Positions 56,179 through 64,000 of a DNA stretch of 64,000 nt are shown in pieces; the first letter of the stretch is position 1, and every line of letters begins with the position of its first letter. Both the position numbers and the translations under genes were made by a program. The notes below the pieces were generated by a model. The model saw only the letters and a list, made by a program, of their open reading frames with translations, was not told the DNA's origin and ran no database searches. This DNA is from CAYTLW01 sp964438735. GTDB lineage: Bacteria; Myxococcota_A; UBA9042. The stretch is from contig CAYTLW010000019.1 in the NCBI GenBank assembly GCA_964438735.1, positions 23,693 through 87,692 on the forward strand, given 5' to 3'.

Positions 56179-57371
56179 GCGGCACGCGCATCGCCGTGCT
56201 CCGCCATCACGACGCCGAGGTGCTGGATCGCTGGCTGGAGCGCCTGGATCCGAGCGGGGTCGCGCGCGCAGGCGATGTGGCCCTGGCGACGGTGGGTGGG
56301 CACCTGCTGGAGACCACAGATGGGCGGGCGGCAGGCGCCCTGCGTGGCCTGCTCTTCGACGACCTGCAGACCTCCGCCTGGCTGACCGAGCGCGGCCACG
56401 ACATATCCGACGAGCGCCATGATCGCCTGGCCGGGGACATGGTGGCGCGTTTTGGGCCTGCGGGGCTGGGCCGACTGCGGATGCAGGGCGTACTGGCCTG
56501 CCTGCTGCGCGGCCAGGGTGTGGTGGGGCTGGCCAGCGACGTGCTGGGCGTGGCCCCGCTGTACGTGACCCATCTGGACGGCGGCGAGGTGTTGGCCAGC
56601 GACCTGGACCTGCTCAATCGGCTGGACGCTGGCGAGCGAGGACTGCCGGGCGCGGCTGAAGGAGCGCGACCCTGGGCCGGTGTGCAGACCGGAGCCGTCG
56701 ATACCTGGCGCGTGCCAGCGGGTCTGGTGGCCATGGTGGGCCGCGGTGGCGTCCGATTCGAGCGACTGGTGCGCGAGCCGGATGCGGCGCCCTGGCTGCG
56801 TCATCGACCGGCGTGGATGGATTCGGCGGACGGGCCCACGATCCGGAAATGGCTGACGGAGGCCCTGCAGGGAGCGCTGGCGGCTGCGCGGCGTGGGCTC
56901 GGCACGCTGGTACCGGACGCGGCGGCAGATGACTGGCAGGCGTGGTTGTTGGCCGCCGCTGGCCAGCCCACTCCACTGACTGGCGGTGAGGATGCGGCAT
57001 CGACGGCCCGCTGGTCGCTGGCCGGCACCTCGGGGCTGTTGGGGTCGCCAATGTGGCCGCCTGCGGCGCCACGACGTGCGACGGAACGGCTGGAGTGGCT
57101 GCGGTCTGCGCGGACGGCGGCGATGACGGGCGCGCCGGCGTGGCCTGACGTGGACGTGCCAGAACCCGCGGCGCGGCTGTCAGAGGAGCGAGCGGCGGCG
57201 GTGTGGTTGCGCCATGGCTGGACGATCGGATTGCGGATCGCCAGGGAGCAGGAAGAGGCTGCGGCGACGGGCGGCATGATCGTGTGGCCGCAGCTGGATC
57301 CGGCGATTGTGGCGGGCGTGGGCGCGTTGGGGCCGGCGGTGGTGGGTGCGGCTTTGGTGGCTGGAGAGTAG
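56175..57371 (+). CDS. Degenerate asparagine-synthetase-like (GATase-2-like) protein
   Basis: 398 aa. Residues about 119-150 (GLASDVLGVAPLYVTHLDGGEVLASDLDLL) read like the asparagine synthetase element RDxxGxxPLYY...FASExKAL. The N-terminal Cys2 nucleophile of true class II amidotransferases is missing (MSGTR) and I do not recognise the synthetase PP-loop downstream, so catalysis is doubtful. The C-terminal region is Ala/Trp-rich with a final hydrophobic stretch (VAGVGALGPAVVGAALVAG). Translated with the preceding lipoprotein via ATGA. Confidence 0.58.
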   Translation: MSGTRIAVLRHHDAEVLDRWLERLDPSGVARAGDVALATVGGHLLETTDGRAAGALRGLLFDDLQTSAWLTERGHDISDERHDRLAGDMVARFGPAGLGRLRMQGVLACLLRGQGVVGLASDVLGVAPLYVTHLDGGEVLASDLDLLNRLDAGERGLPGAAEGARPWAGVQTGAVDTWRVPAGLVAMVGRGGVRFERLVREPDAAPWLRHRPAWMDSADGPTIRKWLTEALQGALAAARRGLGTLVPDAAADDWQAWLLAAAGQPTPLTGGEDAASTARWSLAGTSGLLGSPMWPPAAPRRATERLEWLRSARTAAMTGAPAWPDVDVPEPAARLSEERAAAVWLRHGWTIGLRIAREQEEAAATGGMIVWPQLDPAIVAGVGALGPAVVGAALVAGE

Positions 57372-57396
57372 CGCGGTAGGCGAGAGGAGTGTGAGC

Positions 57397-57420
57397 GTGC
57401 GGGTGCGGGTGCGGGTGCGC
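57397..57420. repeat. Hexanucleotide tandem repeat GTGCGG x4
   Basis: Four contiguous units, the last with one mismatch (GTGCGC), in the short gap between the convergent genes ending at 57371 and 57431. Simple-sequence repeat; no function seen. Confidence 0.75.
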
Positions 57421-57430
57421 GTGGCAGGGC

Positions 57431-59287
57431 TCACGCCTGGGAGAGCACCGTGGCCGGGTCCAGGCGGGTGGCGCGGCGGGCTGGGGCGAGGGAGCCGACG
57501 GTGCAGAAGACCGTGGCGACCAGCAGGGCCAGGGGCAGAGACCACCAGGGGAAGCTGAAGAAGGCGTCGGGGACCAGGGGGACACCGGCGAGCAGGCGGG
57601 TGCCGAGCAGGTCGACGCCGAGCGCCGCGGCGCGGGCCAGGGCCCAGCCGAGGGCGCCGCCGACCAGTCCCAGGGCGACCGCCTCGACCAGCACCAGGGC
57701 GGCGATGTCTCTGGCGGAGGCGCCGATGGCGCGCAGGATGGCGATCTCGCGGCGGCGCTCGTGGACCAGCATGACCAGCGTGTGGGCGATGTTGATGGCC
57801 GCCACGGCCAGCACCACCAGGGCCAGCAGGACCAGGGCGAGCCAGACCAGGAAGACCACGGTGCCGAAGGTTCGGGCCACGCGTGATCGCCGGGACAGGG
57901 CCAGGCCATCCCGCTCCGCGGCGGCGATCACCTCGGCGACGACTTCATTGCCTTCGCACTCGACCACGACGGCATCGAATGCAGCGGTGGCATCGCGACC
58001 GCGATGGCGCGCATTGAAATGGCGCACCATGGCCAGGGGGGCGGCGACGCCGAGCTCGGGTGCGCGGGCCGAAAAGCCCACCACCACCGCCTGCTTGATG
58101 CGCTGTTGTTTGCGCGGTGCGTCGCGGGTGAAGAACGAATCGCCCAGGGCGAAGTGATAGCGGACCCCGTACAGGGCCGAGGTGGAGGCCATGGGGGCCA
58201 CGTTCAGCGCCTCGGCCATGTCGGTGTTGAACACTTCGAGCAACAGCGGGTTCAGGACCGTCGGCAGCGGCCACTCGCAGCGACCCGCCCGGGCGCCGGG
58301 GTGATCGGCGGCACAGTACAGGGGCGTCGGGCAGCGGGTTTCGGTGGCGCAGAGGCCGTTGCGCTTGTCGCAGGGGCGGGCCAGGTGGCCGCGCGAGCGA
58401 TCCGGATCGAGGGAGCCTCCGTCGGCGGGATCTTCCAACAGACAGCGCTGAGGCTGGCAGTGGTGCACCCCCTCGGCCTCGACGCAGTCCTGGCCGACGC
58501 CACAATCGCCCGCCTTGGTACAGGTGGCCAGGCAGACCGACCTCTGGCACCCGCCTTCGACGCAGGTGCCGGACGGGCAGTCGCCGTCGACCTTGCAGCG
58601 CGGCTGGATGCAGCTGCGCCCCGTCGTGCAGGCATCGGCTCGCTCGCAAAACGTACGACAGGCGCCGAGGAAGCAGCCCAGTCCGGCCGCACATTCGTCG
58701 CTTTTCTGACAGTCCAGGTGGCTGGCGTCGTCGACGAATCGATCGGCCCAGATGATGGCCTCACATGCCCCGTCGACGCAGCGGGCGCCAGCTTCGCAGT
58801 CGATGTCCACGTCGCATCTTTCCAGCGGGTCGCCAGGCAATCGCGGCGGGGTGGTGGCGGCCTCCCCCTGGTGCAATTCGTCGGCCAGCAGGGAGGCCGG
58901 CATGCCATCGAGGAAGGCTTCGGCGCGCAGGTCGTAGCCAAGCAGGTTCTGGCCCCCCCAGAGCTTGGCCGGGAAGGCCGACTTCTGCTTGCCCCAGGCC
59001 CGCACCACCCCGGGCAAGGCCGCCAGGCGGGCCACGCCGACATCGTCCAGCGGCGCCTGGCCGACGCTGTCATGCACGCCGAAGAGGCTGATGGCGCGGG
59101 GCTCGAACTCCACCTGGTTGGCCGGGAAGATGCGGTTGAGAACCCGCTCGCGCAGGCCTTCGCCCAGGCCGACGAAGAAGGTCAGCAGGCAGATGCCCAC
59201 GGCGATGCCGACGATGGCGAAGACAGCGCTGGTGCGGCTGGCGCGCAGGTTCATCGCCACGAGCGAGAGCAGGCGCGACCACCTCAT
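57431..59287 (-). CDS. MacB/LolC-type ABC permease with Cys-rich periplasmic insertion
   Basis: 618 aa. One N-terminal membrane helix (about 21-42) and three C-terminal helices (about 465-610) with FtsX-like sequence (LVHERRREIAILRAIGASARDIAALVLVEAVALGLVGG) are the MacB-type permease layout, with the periplasmic domain between. Residues 158-337 of that domain contain 26 cysteines in short CxxDxDC / CxxGxC units like those of the neighbouring Cys-rich lipoproteins. I know of no such insertion in characterised MacB or LolC/E. Predicted partner is the ATPase at 59284-60045, whose start overlaps by ATGA. Substrate unknown. Confidence 0.9.
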   Translation of the reverse strand: MRWSRLLSLVAMNLRASRTSAVFAIVGIAVGICLLTFFVGLGEGLRERVLNRIFPANQVEFEPRAISLFGVHDSVGQAPLDDVGVARLAALPGVVRAWGKQKSAFPAKLWGGQNLLGYDLRAEAFLDGMPASLLADELHQGEAATTPPRLPGDPLERCDVDIDCEAGARCVDGACEAIIWADRFVDDASHLDCQKSDECAAGLGCFLGACRTFCERADACTTGRSCIQPRCKVDGDCPSGTCVEGGCQRSVCLATCTKAGDCGVGQDCVEAEGVHHCQPQRCLLEDPADGGSLDPDRSRGHLARPCDKRNGLCATETRCPTPLYCAADHPGARAGRCEWPLPTVLNPLLLEVFNTDMAEALNVAPMASTSALYGVRYHFALGDSFFTRDAPRKQQRIKQAVVVGFSARAPELGVAAPLAMVRHFNARHRGRDATAAFDAVVVECEGNEVVAEVIAAAERDGLALSRRSRVARTFGTVVFLVWLALVLLALVVLAVAAINIAHTLVMLVHERRREIAILRAIGASARDIAALVLVEAVALGLVGGALGWALARAAALGVDLLGTRLLAGVPLVPDAFFSFPWWSLPLALLVATVFCTVGSLAPARRATRLDPATVLSQA

Positions 59288-60045
59288 GGCGACACCTCGC
59301 CGTCGGCTGGTGGGGTCGCTGCCTTGCGTTCATCCGCAGGTCGCTCGCTGGGTCCGGCGCTGTCGACCAGGCGACCATGGCTCAGGCGCAACACCCGATC
59401 GGCGCGATCGGATACAGAAGCGTGGTGGGTGACGACCACCAGGGTGGTGCCCCGCTCTGCGGCGATCTCGGCGAAGAGATCCAGGACCATGGTGGCGCTG
59501 TCTGCGTCCAGGCTGCCGGTGGGCTCGTCGCACATGAGCATGGGCGGCTCGAGCAGCAAGGCCCGGGCGATGGCCACCCGCTGGCGCTCCCCGCCCGACA
59601 ACGTCAGCGGCATCTTGGACCAGAATCCCGCCAGGCCGACCCGCTCCAGCAGCTCTCTGGCCCTTGCAGAGGCGCGATTGCGGTCGAGTCCGACGCCGAA
59701 CTGCGCCGGCATGGTCACGTTGCCGCCCACATCCAGCGCGGGCAGCAGGTTGAAGGCCTGAAAGACGAAGCCCACCTGGCTGTTGCGGAAGCGCGACAGC
59801 TGCCGATCGCCCAGCTCGCGCAGTTCGCGGCCGCCGATCTTGAGCGAACCTTCGTAGCCCCGATCCAGGGCGCCGAGCAGCTGCAGCAGGGTCGTCTTGC
59901 CCGAGCCGCTGGGCCCGGCGATAGCCACGAACTCGCCGGCGGCGATGTCCAGGTCCAGGTCCACCAGGGCCTGCACCCGGCCGGGTCCCTGGCCGAAGGA
60001 TCGACCCAGCCCACGCGCCTGCACCAGCGGCTTTGCAGCGCTCAC
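59284..60045 (-). CDS. ABC transporter ATPase, LolD/MacB-type
   Basis: 253 aa. Walker A GPSGSGKT (44-51), Q-loop FVFQAFNLLP, signature LSGGERQR (149-156), Walker B LMCDEPTGSLD (170-180), switch His in TLVVVTHHASV. All expected ATP-binding residues are present. MacB/LolD-type ATPases drive export or lipoprotein release without substrate crossing a channel (mechanotransmission). The short Pro/Asp/Glu C-terminal tail is non-conserved. Overlaps the permease start (ATGA) and its own upstream gene (ATGA). Confidence 0.95.
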   Translation of the reverse strand: MSAAKPLVQARGLGRSFGQGPGRVQALVDLDLDIAAGEFVAIAGPSGSGKTTLLQLLGALDRGYEGSLKIGGRELRELGDRQLSRFRNSQVGFVFQAFNLLPALDVGGNVTMPAQFGVGLDRNRASARARELLERVGLAGFWSKMPLTLSGGERQRVAIARALLLEPPMLMCDEPTGSLDADSATMVLDLFAEIAAERGTTLVVVTHHASVSDRADRVLRLSHGRLVDSAGPSERPADERKAATPPADGEVSP

Positions 60046-61751
60046 TTGCCGGGCTCCGCTTTGCGACGCGGTCGCACGGTCAGTTCCAGAGCCAGGCCGT
60101 CGGGCTGGACCCGCAACACCGTGGCCAGCGCGGCGACGCTGCCGACCATGCGCACGAAATGCGCCGGAATGCCGCGCCGTCGCATGCTGCGGCTGATTCG
60201 GCCGGTGGTGAGCAGCAGGCCGATCCAGTGGGCGCCACCGGAGGCCACCTCACGCTCGACATCGGAGCCGGACGAACTGGCCAGACTCGGAAACCGGCCA
60301 CGTGCTACGCGCTCGAAGCGCTGCAGCTCACCTGGCCCGCTGATCCAGACCAATGCCCGGCCGCGTCGCAGCAGCGTCCAGGGGGCCTGCTTGTGGGTGA
60401 GGGTGAAGCCAGCGAACTCGCCGAGTTTCTGCGGGCTGGTCCCATGACCCCCTTCGCGCAAAACCGTCTGCATCCGCTCGAGCAGGCCGCGCGCCGCCTG
60501 ATCCGAACGCATGGAGGCGGCCACGAACGCGCCAACGGTACGCCGCAGGCCGCGGCCGGCCCAGGTTCGGGGATCGGCCGGCGCCGCGTCGTCCACGCCC
60601 AGCAGGCCGACCGCCACCTGGCCATCGAGCTGATCGAGCAGCAGGGTGTGGGCGTCCAGGGCAGCGAGCGAGGGATGCACCCAGGACAGCGAAGAGGAGG
60701 GCAGGACACGGCTGAGCAGGATTTTGGGCACCATGCCCAGCAGGGCCGGGTTCAGGCGCAGGCGGGCCATGGCGGCGACCTCATCGGGCAACAAGGCGCC
60801 CAGATCCAACAGCGGCGTGCCCTCGGCCAGAAAGCCCTGGTGATAATCGGCCACCGCCTTGGTGGCGGCGGGCGCGCTCAGCAGGCGCAGCGACAGGCGC
60901 GGCAGGGCCGGCCCCAGGCGCAGATCGAGCTCTGCCCGTTGCAGGCCGTCCACCAGCCGACCGAAGAGCAGAACGCCCGGCCCGATGGCCTTGCGGGCGG
61001 CCTTGTGAAAGCCCACCTCAGGGGTCAAGGCGAGACGGGCGTGCAGCACGCCATCGGCAGCCGTCAGCGCAGCGGCAACCTTGCGTGGCAGGCCATCGTA
61101 GGTGAGCAAGGCGGCGCCCGCGTCGTCCGCCAGATCGCCGGCCGCGTTGTTGGCTCCTTTGGCGTCTTTGGTGGCTTTCGACCGGACCGCGGCCGGTAGG
61201 CGCCAGCGCAACAACAAGACGTCATCCCGCAGGCGCAACATGCCGGGCAACTCATCGGGCTGGCCGCGGGCCGCGATGGTCCACAGTCGCGCCCCATCCT
61301 GGGCCGCCGCGCCGGGCTGTACGGAGTGACCGCGCCGCTGCAGCACATCGACCACATGCTCGGCGCCGCCAGCATGGGCCACCCGAGTGCTGAGCCAGAC
61401 CGCGCCGCCGGACTGCCAGGCGACCAGGCCGGCGTCGGGGTCCAGCCCTGCATCGAGCAGGGTCTGGCGATCCAGGCGCGGCAGTCCGGCGAGCAGGGCG
61501 GCGGCCTCGGACAGGCCTTCCGCGCCGCGAATTCGTCTACCCAGGTCATCCAGACCATCGACCACGTCGCCGAGGCGATCGATCCAGACCACCTGCGTCG
61601 CCTTGGCGGGCACCTGTTCGTGTAACAGGAAGGGCGTCGGCGCCGGAGTCCGGGCACTCCACCACAAGGCGCCGGCGATGAGGGCCGCCAAGGCCAGGCC
61701 GATGACGGCCAGCGAGGCCACGCGACGCGTTCGTCCGCCAGTGGCGTCCAT
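60042..61751 (-). CDS. Membrane-anchored periplasmic protein, putative ABC partner
   Basis: 569 aa. Membrane helix at about 12-32 (ASLAVIGLALAALIAGALWW), then a large exported region of repeated Leu/Arg-rich beta/alpha stretches: VWLSTRVAHAGGAEHVVDVL, LLRWRLPAAV, LALTPEVGFHKAARKAIGPGVLLFGR, LDLRLGPALPRLSLRLLSAP, LEGFTL-type segments, and ending LALELTVRPRRKAEPGK. It does not resemble MacA/HlyD adaptors (no lipoyl-hairpin-barrel motifs seen). ATGA overlap with the ABC ATPase suggests a stoichiometric partner. Function unknown. Confidence 0.75.
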   Translation of the reverse strand: MDATGGRTRRVASLAVIGLALAALIAGALWWSARTPAPTPFLLHEQVPAKATQVVWIDRLGDVVDGLDDLGRRIRGAEGLSEAAALLAGLPRLDRQTLLDAGLDPDAGLVAWQSGGAVWLSTRVAHAGGAEHVVDVLQRRGHSVQPGAAAQDGARLWTIAARGQPDELPGMLRLRDDVLLLRWRLPAAVRSKATKDAKGANNAAGDLADDAGAALLTYDGLPRKVAAALTAADGVLHARLALTPEVGFHKAARKAIGPGVLLFGRLVDGLQRAELDLRLGPALPRLSLRLLSAPAATKAVADYHQGFLAEGTPLLDLGALLPDEVAAMARLRLNPALLGMVPKILLSRVLPSSSLSWVHPSLAALDAHTLLLDQLDGQVAVGLLGVDDAAPADPRTWAGRGLRRTVGAFVAASMRSDQAARGLLERMQTVLREGGHGTSPQKLGEFAGFTLTHKQAPWTLLRRGRALVWISGPGELQRFERVARGRFPSLASSSGSDVEREVASGGAHWIGLLLTTGRISRSMRRRGIPAHFVRMVGSVAALATVLRVQPDGLALELTVRPRRKAEPGK

Positions 61752-61757
61752 CTTCGT

Positions 61758-62867
61758 TCAGACGCCTTCGAGCAGGGTGCGATAGCCCCCACCGATGATG
61801 TCGGCCACACGGGGGGCCGACTGGCCATCCCACAGCGGCGGGATGCGGCCCTGCTTGCCGCCAGTGGCCAGGATGTCTTGCACCGCCGGCAGGATCGTCG
61901 CCGCGTCGCTGCCCAACAGGATGTTGGTGCCCTGGTCGATGGTGATCGGACGCTCGGTATTGTCGCGCAGGGTCAGACAGGGCACGCCCAGCGCCGTGGT
62001 CTCCTCCTGGATGCCGCCCGAATCGGTGAGCATGAGCTTGCAGTCGGCCATCAGGCCGAGGAATTCCAGGTAGCCCAGGGGCTCCAGCAGTCGAATGCCG
62101 TCATCCACGGGCATCTGCCAGTCGTCGATCCGCTGGCGCGTACGTGGGTGAATCGGAAAGAGCACCGGCAGACGCGCCGCCACTTCGGCCAGGGCATCCA
62201 GCAGGGCGCGCAGCTGCTCGCGCCCGTCCACGTTGGACGGCCGATGCAGGGTGACGACCGTGTAATTGCCGGGCGTCACACCCATCTTCGCCGGGGTCTC
62301 CAAGCCGCGCGCCCGCTCCAGGTGGCTGCGCAGGCTGTCGATCATCAGGTTGCCTACGCGGTAGATGCGCCAGGGCTGTTTGCCTTCGGCCAGCAGGTTC
62401 TCATCGCCATCGGCCGAAGGGGTCAGCAACAGGTCCGCCAGCTCGTCGGTCAGCAGGCGGTTGATCTCCTCGGGCATGCGCCAGTCGCGAGATCGCAAGC
62501 CTGCCTCGATGTGACCGACCGAGATGCCGCGCTTGGCGGCGACCATGGCGCAGGCGACGGTCGAGTTGACGTCGCCGGCCACCAGGACCAGCTCGGGCTG
62601 GAACTGCACGCAGTCCTCATCGAAGCCGATCATGACCTTGGCGGTCTGCTCGGCGTGGCTGCCAGACCCGACGCCCAAAAACGCGTCTGGACGGGGCATC
62701 CCCAGGTCGTCGAAGAAGACGGCGCTCATCTTCTCGTCGTAGTGCTGGCCGGTGTGCACCAGGCGCACATCGAAGCCGCGGCGCAGCAGCTCGCCGTGAA
62801 TTGGCGCCACCTTCATGAAGTTCGGCCGCGCGCCGACCACACAACTGATTCGTCGAGGCACGATCAC
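61758..62867 (-). CDS. wecB: UDP-N-acetylglucosamine 2-epimerase (non-hydrolysing), copy 2
   Basis: 369 aa. VVGARPNFMKVAP, VHTGQHYDEKMSAVFFDDLG, VAGDVNSTVACAMVAAKRGISVGHIEAGLRSRDWRMPEEINR and LTDSGGIQEETTALGVPCLTLRDNTERP mark the family, with clear differences from the copy at 37196-38353 (for example GARPNFMK against GTRPEIIK). GTG 62867 overlaps the rluB stop as GTGA. It is followed 6 bases later by the ABC-partner gene, so it is part of that operon. Confidence 0.93.
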   Translation of the reverse strand: MIVPRRISCVVGARPNFMKVAPIHGELLRRGFDVRLVHTGQHYDEKMSAVFFDDLGMPRPDAFLGVGSGSHAEQTAKVMIGFDEDCVQFQPELVLVAGDVNSTVACAMVAAKRGISVGHIEAGLRSRDWRMPEEINRLLTDELADLLLTPSADGDENLLAEGKQPWRIYRVGNLMIDSLRSHLERARGLETPAKMGVTPGNYTVVTLHRPSNVDGREQLRALLDALAEVAARLPVLFPIHPRTRQRIDDWQMPVDDGIRLLEPLGYLEFLGLMADCKLMLTDSGGIQEETTALGVPCLTLRDNTERPITIDQGTNILLGSDAATILPAVQDILATGGKQGRIPPLWDGQSAPRVADIIGGGYRTLLEGV

Positions 62868-63769
62868 CGTTTATCTCCTCTGCGGCCCTGCCGCCTGCCC
62901 CCGCCCGGTCCGCCGCGCCGGTTGGCCTTGGCCTTGGCGCCGCGTCGAGGCGGCGAAGGCCGCGGCACCGGCGGCCCATCCTGGCGCGAAGGTCGGCGGC
63001 GTGGATCTGGCGGCATGGCAAACGCCCCCACCTGCCCACGACGCTCCAACGCGTCCATCTCGGCGTCATTCAATTGGCGCCACTTGCCCGCCTGCAGCCC
63101 CTCGGCGGTGACACCGGCGAAGCTGACCCGCCGCAGCCGCATCACCGGGTGGCCGACGCGCTCCAGCAGCCGGCGCACCTCCCGATTGCGACCCTCGTTG
63201 AGCGCCAGTCGAATCCAGGCGTTGCGATCGGTCTTGCGCACAATGCGAGCGAACTCGACCCGGGCCAGCCCATCCTCGAGCCGCACCCCGCGCACCAGGC
63301 GCTCGATGGTGGCGTCGGAGGGGATGCCGCGAACCCGCGCGTCATACACCCGCTGCACGCCATGACGCGGGTGGCTGAGCCGATCGGCCAGGCCGCCATC
63401 ATTGGTCAGCAGGAGCACGCCCTCGGTATTAAAATCCAACCGGCCCACCGTGCGCAGGGCCAGGTCATCGGGCACCAGATGATGGACCAGGGGACGGCTC
63501 TCAGGGTCGCTCTCCGAGCACAGCGTGCCCACCGGCTTGTTGAGCACCAGGACCACGCGACGTCGCTGCGGCTGCAAACGCTCGCCATCGACCGTGACCT
63601 CGTCGCGACCGAGCACCACGCGGGTTCCGAGCTCGCGCACCGTCTTGCCGTTGACCGCGATGCGACCGGCGGTGATGTACTTCTCAGACTCCCGCCGCGA
63701 CGCCACGCCGGCCCGCGAGAGGACCTTCTGCAGTCGCTCGCCTCGCTGCTCTTTGCCGTTGCTGGCCAT
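62864..63769 (-). CDS. rluB: RluB-type 23S rRNA pseudouridine synthase
   Basis: 301 aa. S4 RNA-binding domain (RLQKVLSRAGVASRRESEKYITAGRIAVNGK, 12-42) and RsuA/RluB catalytic domain: VLNKPVGTLCS, GRLDFNTEGVLLLTNDG with catalytic Asp112, and LNEGRNREVRRLLERVGHPVMRLRR. The C-terminus is a long Arg/Gly/Pro-rich tail (about 250-301) that may bind RNA. The family modifies a single uridine near the peptidyl-transferase centre (RluB/RluE/RluF/RsuA; exact type unclear). First gene of the five-gene operon. Confidence 0.9.
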   Translation of the reverse strand: MASNGKEQRGERLQKVLSRAGVASRRESEKYITAGRIAVNGKTVRELGTRVVLGRDEVTVDGERLQPQRRRVVLVLNKPVGTLCSESDPESRPLVHHLVPDDLALRTVGRLDFNTEGVLLLTNDGGLADRLSHPRHGVQRVYDARVRGIPSDATIERLVRGVRLEDGLARVEFARIVRKTDRNAWIRLALNEGRNREVRRLLERVGHPVMRLRRVSFAGVTAEGLQAGKWRQLNDAEMDALERRGQVGAFAMPPDPRRRPSRQDGPPVPRPSPPRRGAKAKANRRGGPGGGRRQGRRGDKR

Positions 63770-63870
63770 GGGACTCCCGGACCCGTTGCAGGGCGCTGCT
63801 GCTCTATCACATTGGGGGTTGGATCGTCACGGGTGAGGCGCTGGGGCCGTGGCCGTGACCGCAATAGGAG

Positions 63871-63912
63871 CGCCGGCGTCCTCGCCGGCGGCCAGCGGGC
63901 GTCCTCGCCCGC
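63871..63912. repeat. Two adjacent hairpins with identical loop GTCCTC
   Basis: CGCCGGC-GTCCTC-GCCGGCG (63871-63890) and GCGGGC-GTCCTC-GCCCGC (63895-63912) are perfect stems of 7 and 6 bp with the same hexanucleotide loop, 4 bases apart. The 63770-64000 gap otherwise shows only a short CTAAG/CTTAG inverted repeat near 63960-63980 and no gene. Confidence 0.75.
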
Positions 63913-64000
63913 GTCGGGGGTCACGCATGTGTCCGCTTCTGTGCCCAGGGCAATCGCACTAAGCGTGGGTGAGGACACTTAGCAGGTAGTCATGGTCCCA

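Noticed and set aside
57397..57420. GTGCGG repeats considered as a CRISPR or regulatory array
   Set aside because: Contiguous hexamers without spacers; simple-sequence repeat.

Overview
This is a gene-dense, high-GC chromosomal stretch. The likely source is a myxobacterium-like or Bradymonas-like member of the former Deltaproteobacteria (inferred). The reasons are the many lipoproteins with Asp/Ala/Gly/Pro linkers (DAGPPD, TDAGPADSG) followed by Cys-rich or beta-rich domains, the Ala/Pro-rich regulatory proteins, the zinc-ribbon/AAA/TPR protein, and an ordinary Gram-negative housekeeping set. I see no rRNA, tRNA, CRISPR array, prophage or insertion sequence. Genes are tightly packed, often sharing 4 bp (ATGA, GTGA, TTGA). 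Only one gene-free gap exceeds 300 bp (21479-21895).

Layout. 1-3059: Fe-S genes, namely an Mrp/ApbC carrier (cut by the window edge) divergent from an IscS-type cysteine desulfurase and a PflX-like radical SAM protein. 3099-9983 (minus): DAGPPD lipoprotein coupled to ribosome hibernation factor HPF, the two-subunit 2-oxoacid:ferredoxin oxidoreductase KorAB, a small membrane protein and cysS. 10195-15480: M23 endopeptidase, orphan beta-class DNA methyltransferase coupled to a lipoprotein, and an RlmD/TrmA-like rRNA/tRNA m5U methyltransferase. 15630-24733: ECF sigma factor with a putative membrane anti-sigma partner, a GT2-like protein, an AMIN-domain protein, a lipoprotein with a clear terminator, and a large AAA/TPR regulator. 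24930-34755: RpoD-family sigma factor; a lipoprotein-RecD2-RNB nuclease operon; mutS. 34860-40144: xerD-like recombinase, wecA and wecB for cell-surface polysaccharide, SspB-like ClpXP adaptor, GNAT acetyltransferase, secreted protein. 40165-45864: dnaE, mazG, and a CBM9-like lipoprotein behind a good sigma-70 promoter. 46105-54658: yqgE, RelA/SpoT-fold protein, lipB, yacG, a membrane-anchored protein with three DsbA-type thioredoxin domains, CPBP protease, LysM lipoprotein, large Cys-rich lipoprotein. 54805-63769: a lipoprotein gene containing three perfect hairpins, coupled to a degenerate asparagine-synthetase-like protein; then a five-gene minus-strand operon (rluB, second UDP-GlcNAc 2-epimerase, membrane-anchored periplasmic protein, LolD/MacB-type ATPase, and a MacB-type permease with a 26-cysteine insertion).

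Themes. DNA/RNA maintenance (dnaE, mutS, recD2, RNB nuclease, xerD, mazG, methyltransferase) is interleaved with envelope functions. The most distinctive theme is an extracytoplasmic, disulfide-rich proteome: Cys-rich lipoproteins, the permease with a Cys-rich periplasmic insertion, and the triple-DsbA protein that could fold them (inference). The best candidate for an undescribed system is the 57431-61751 ABC locus, in which the permease carries the Cys-rich insertion and the usual adaptor appears replaced by an unrelated 569-residue membrane-anchored protein.
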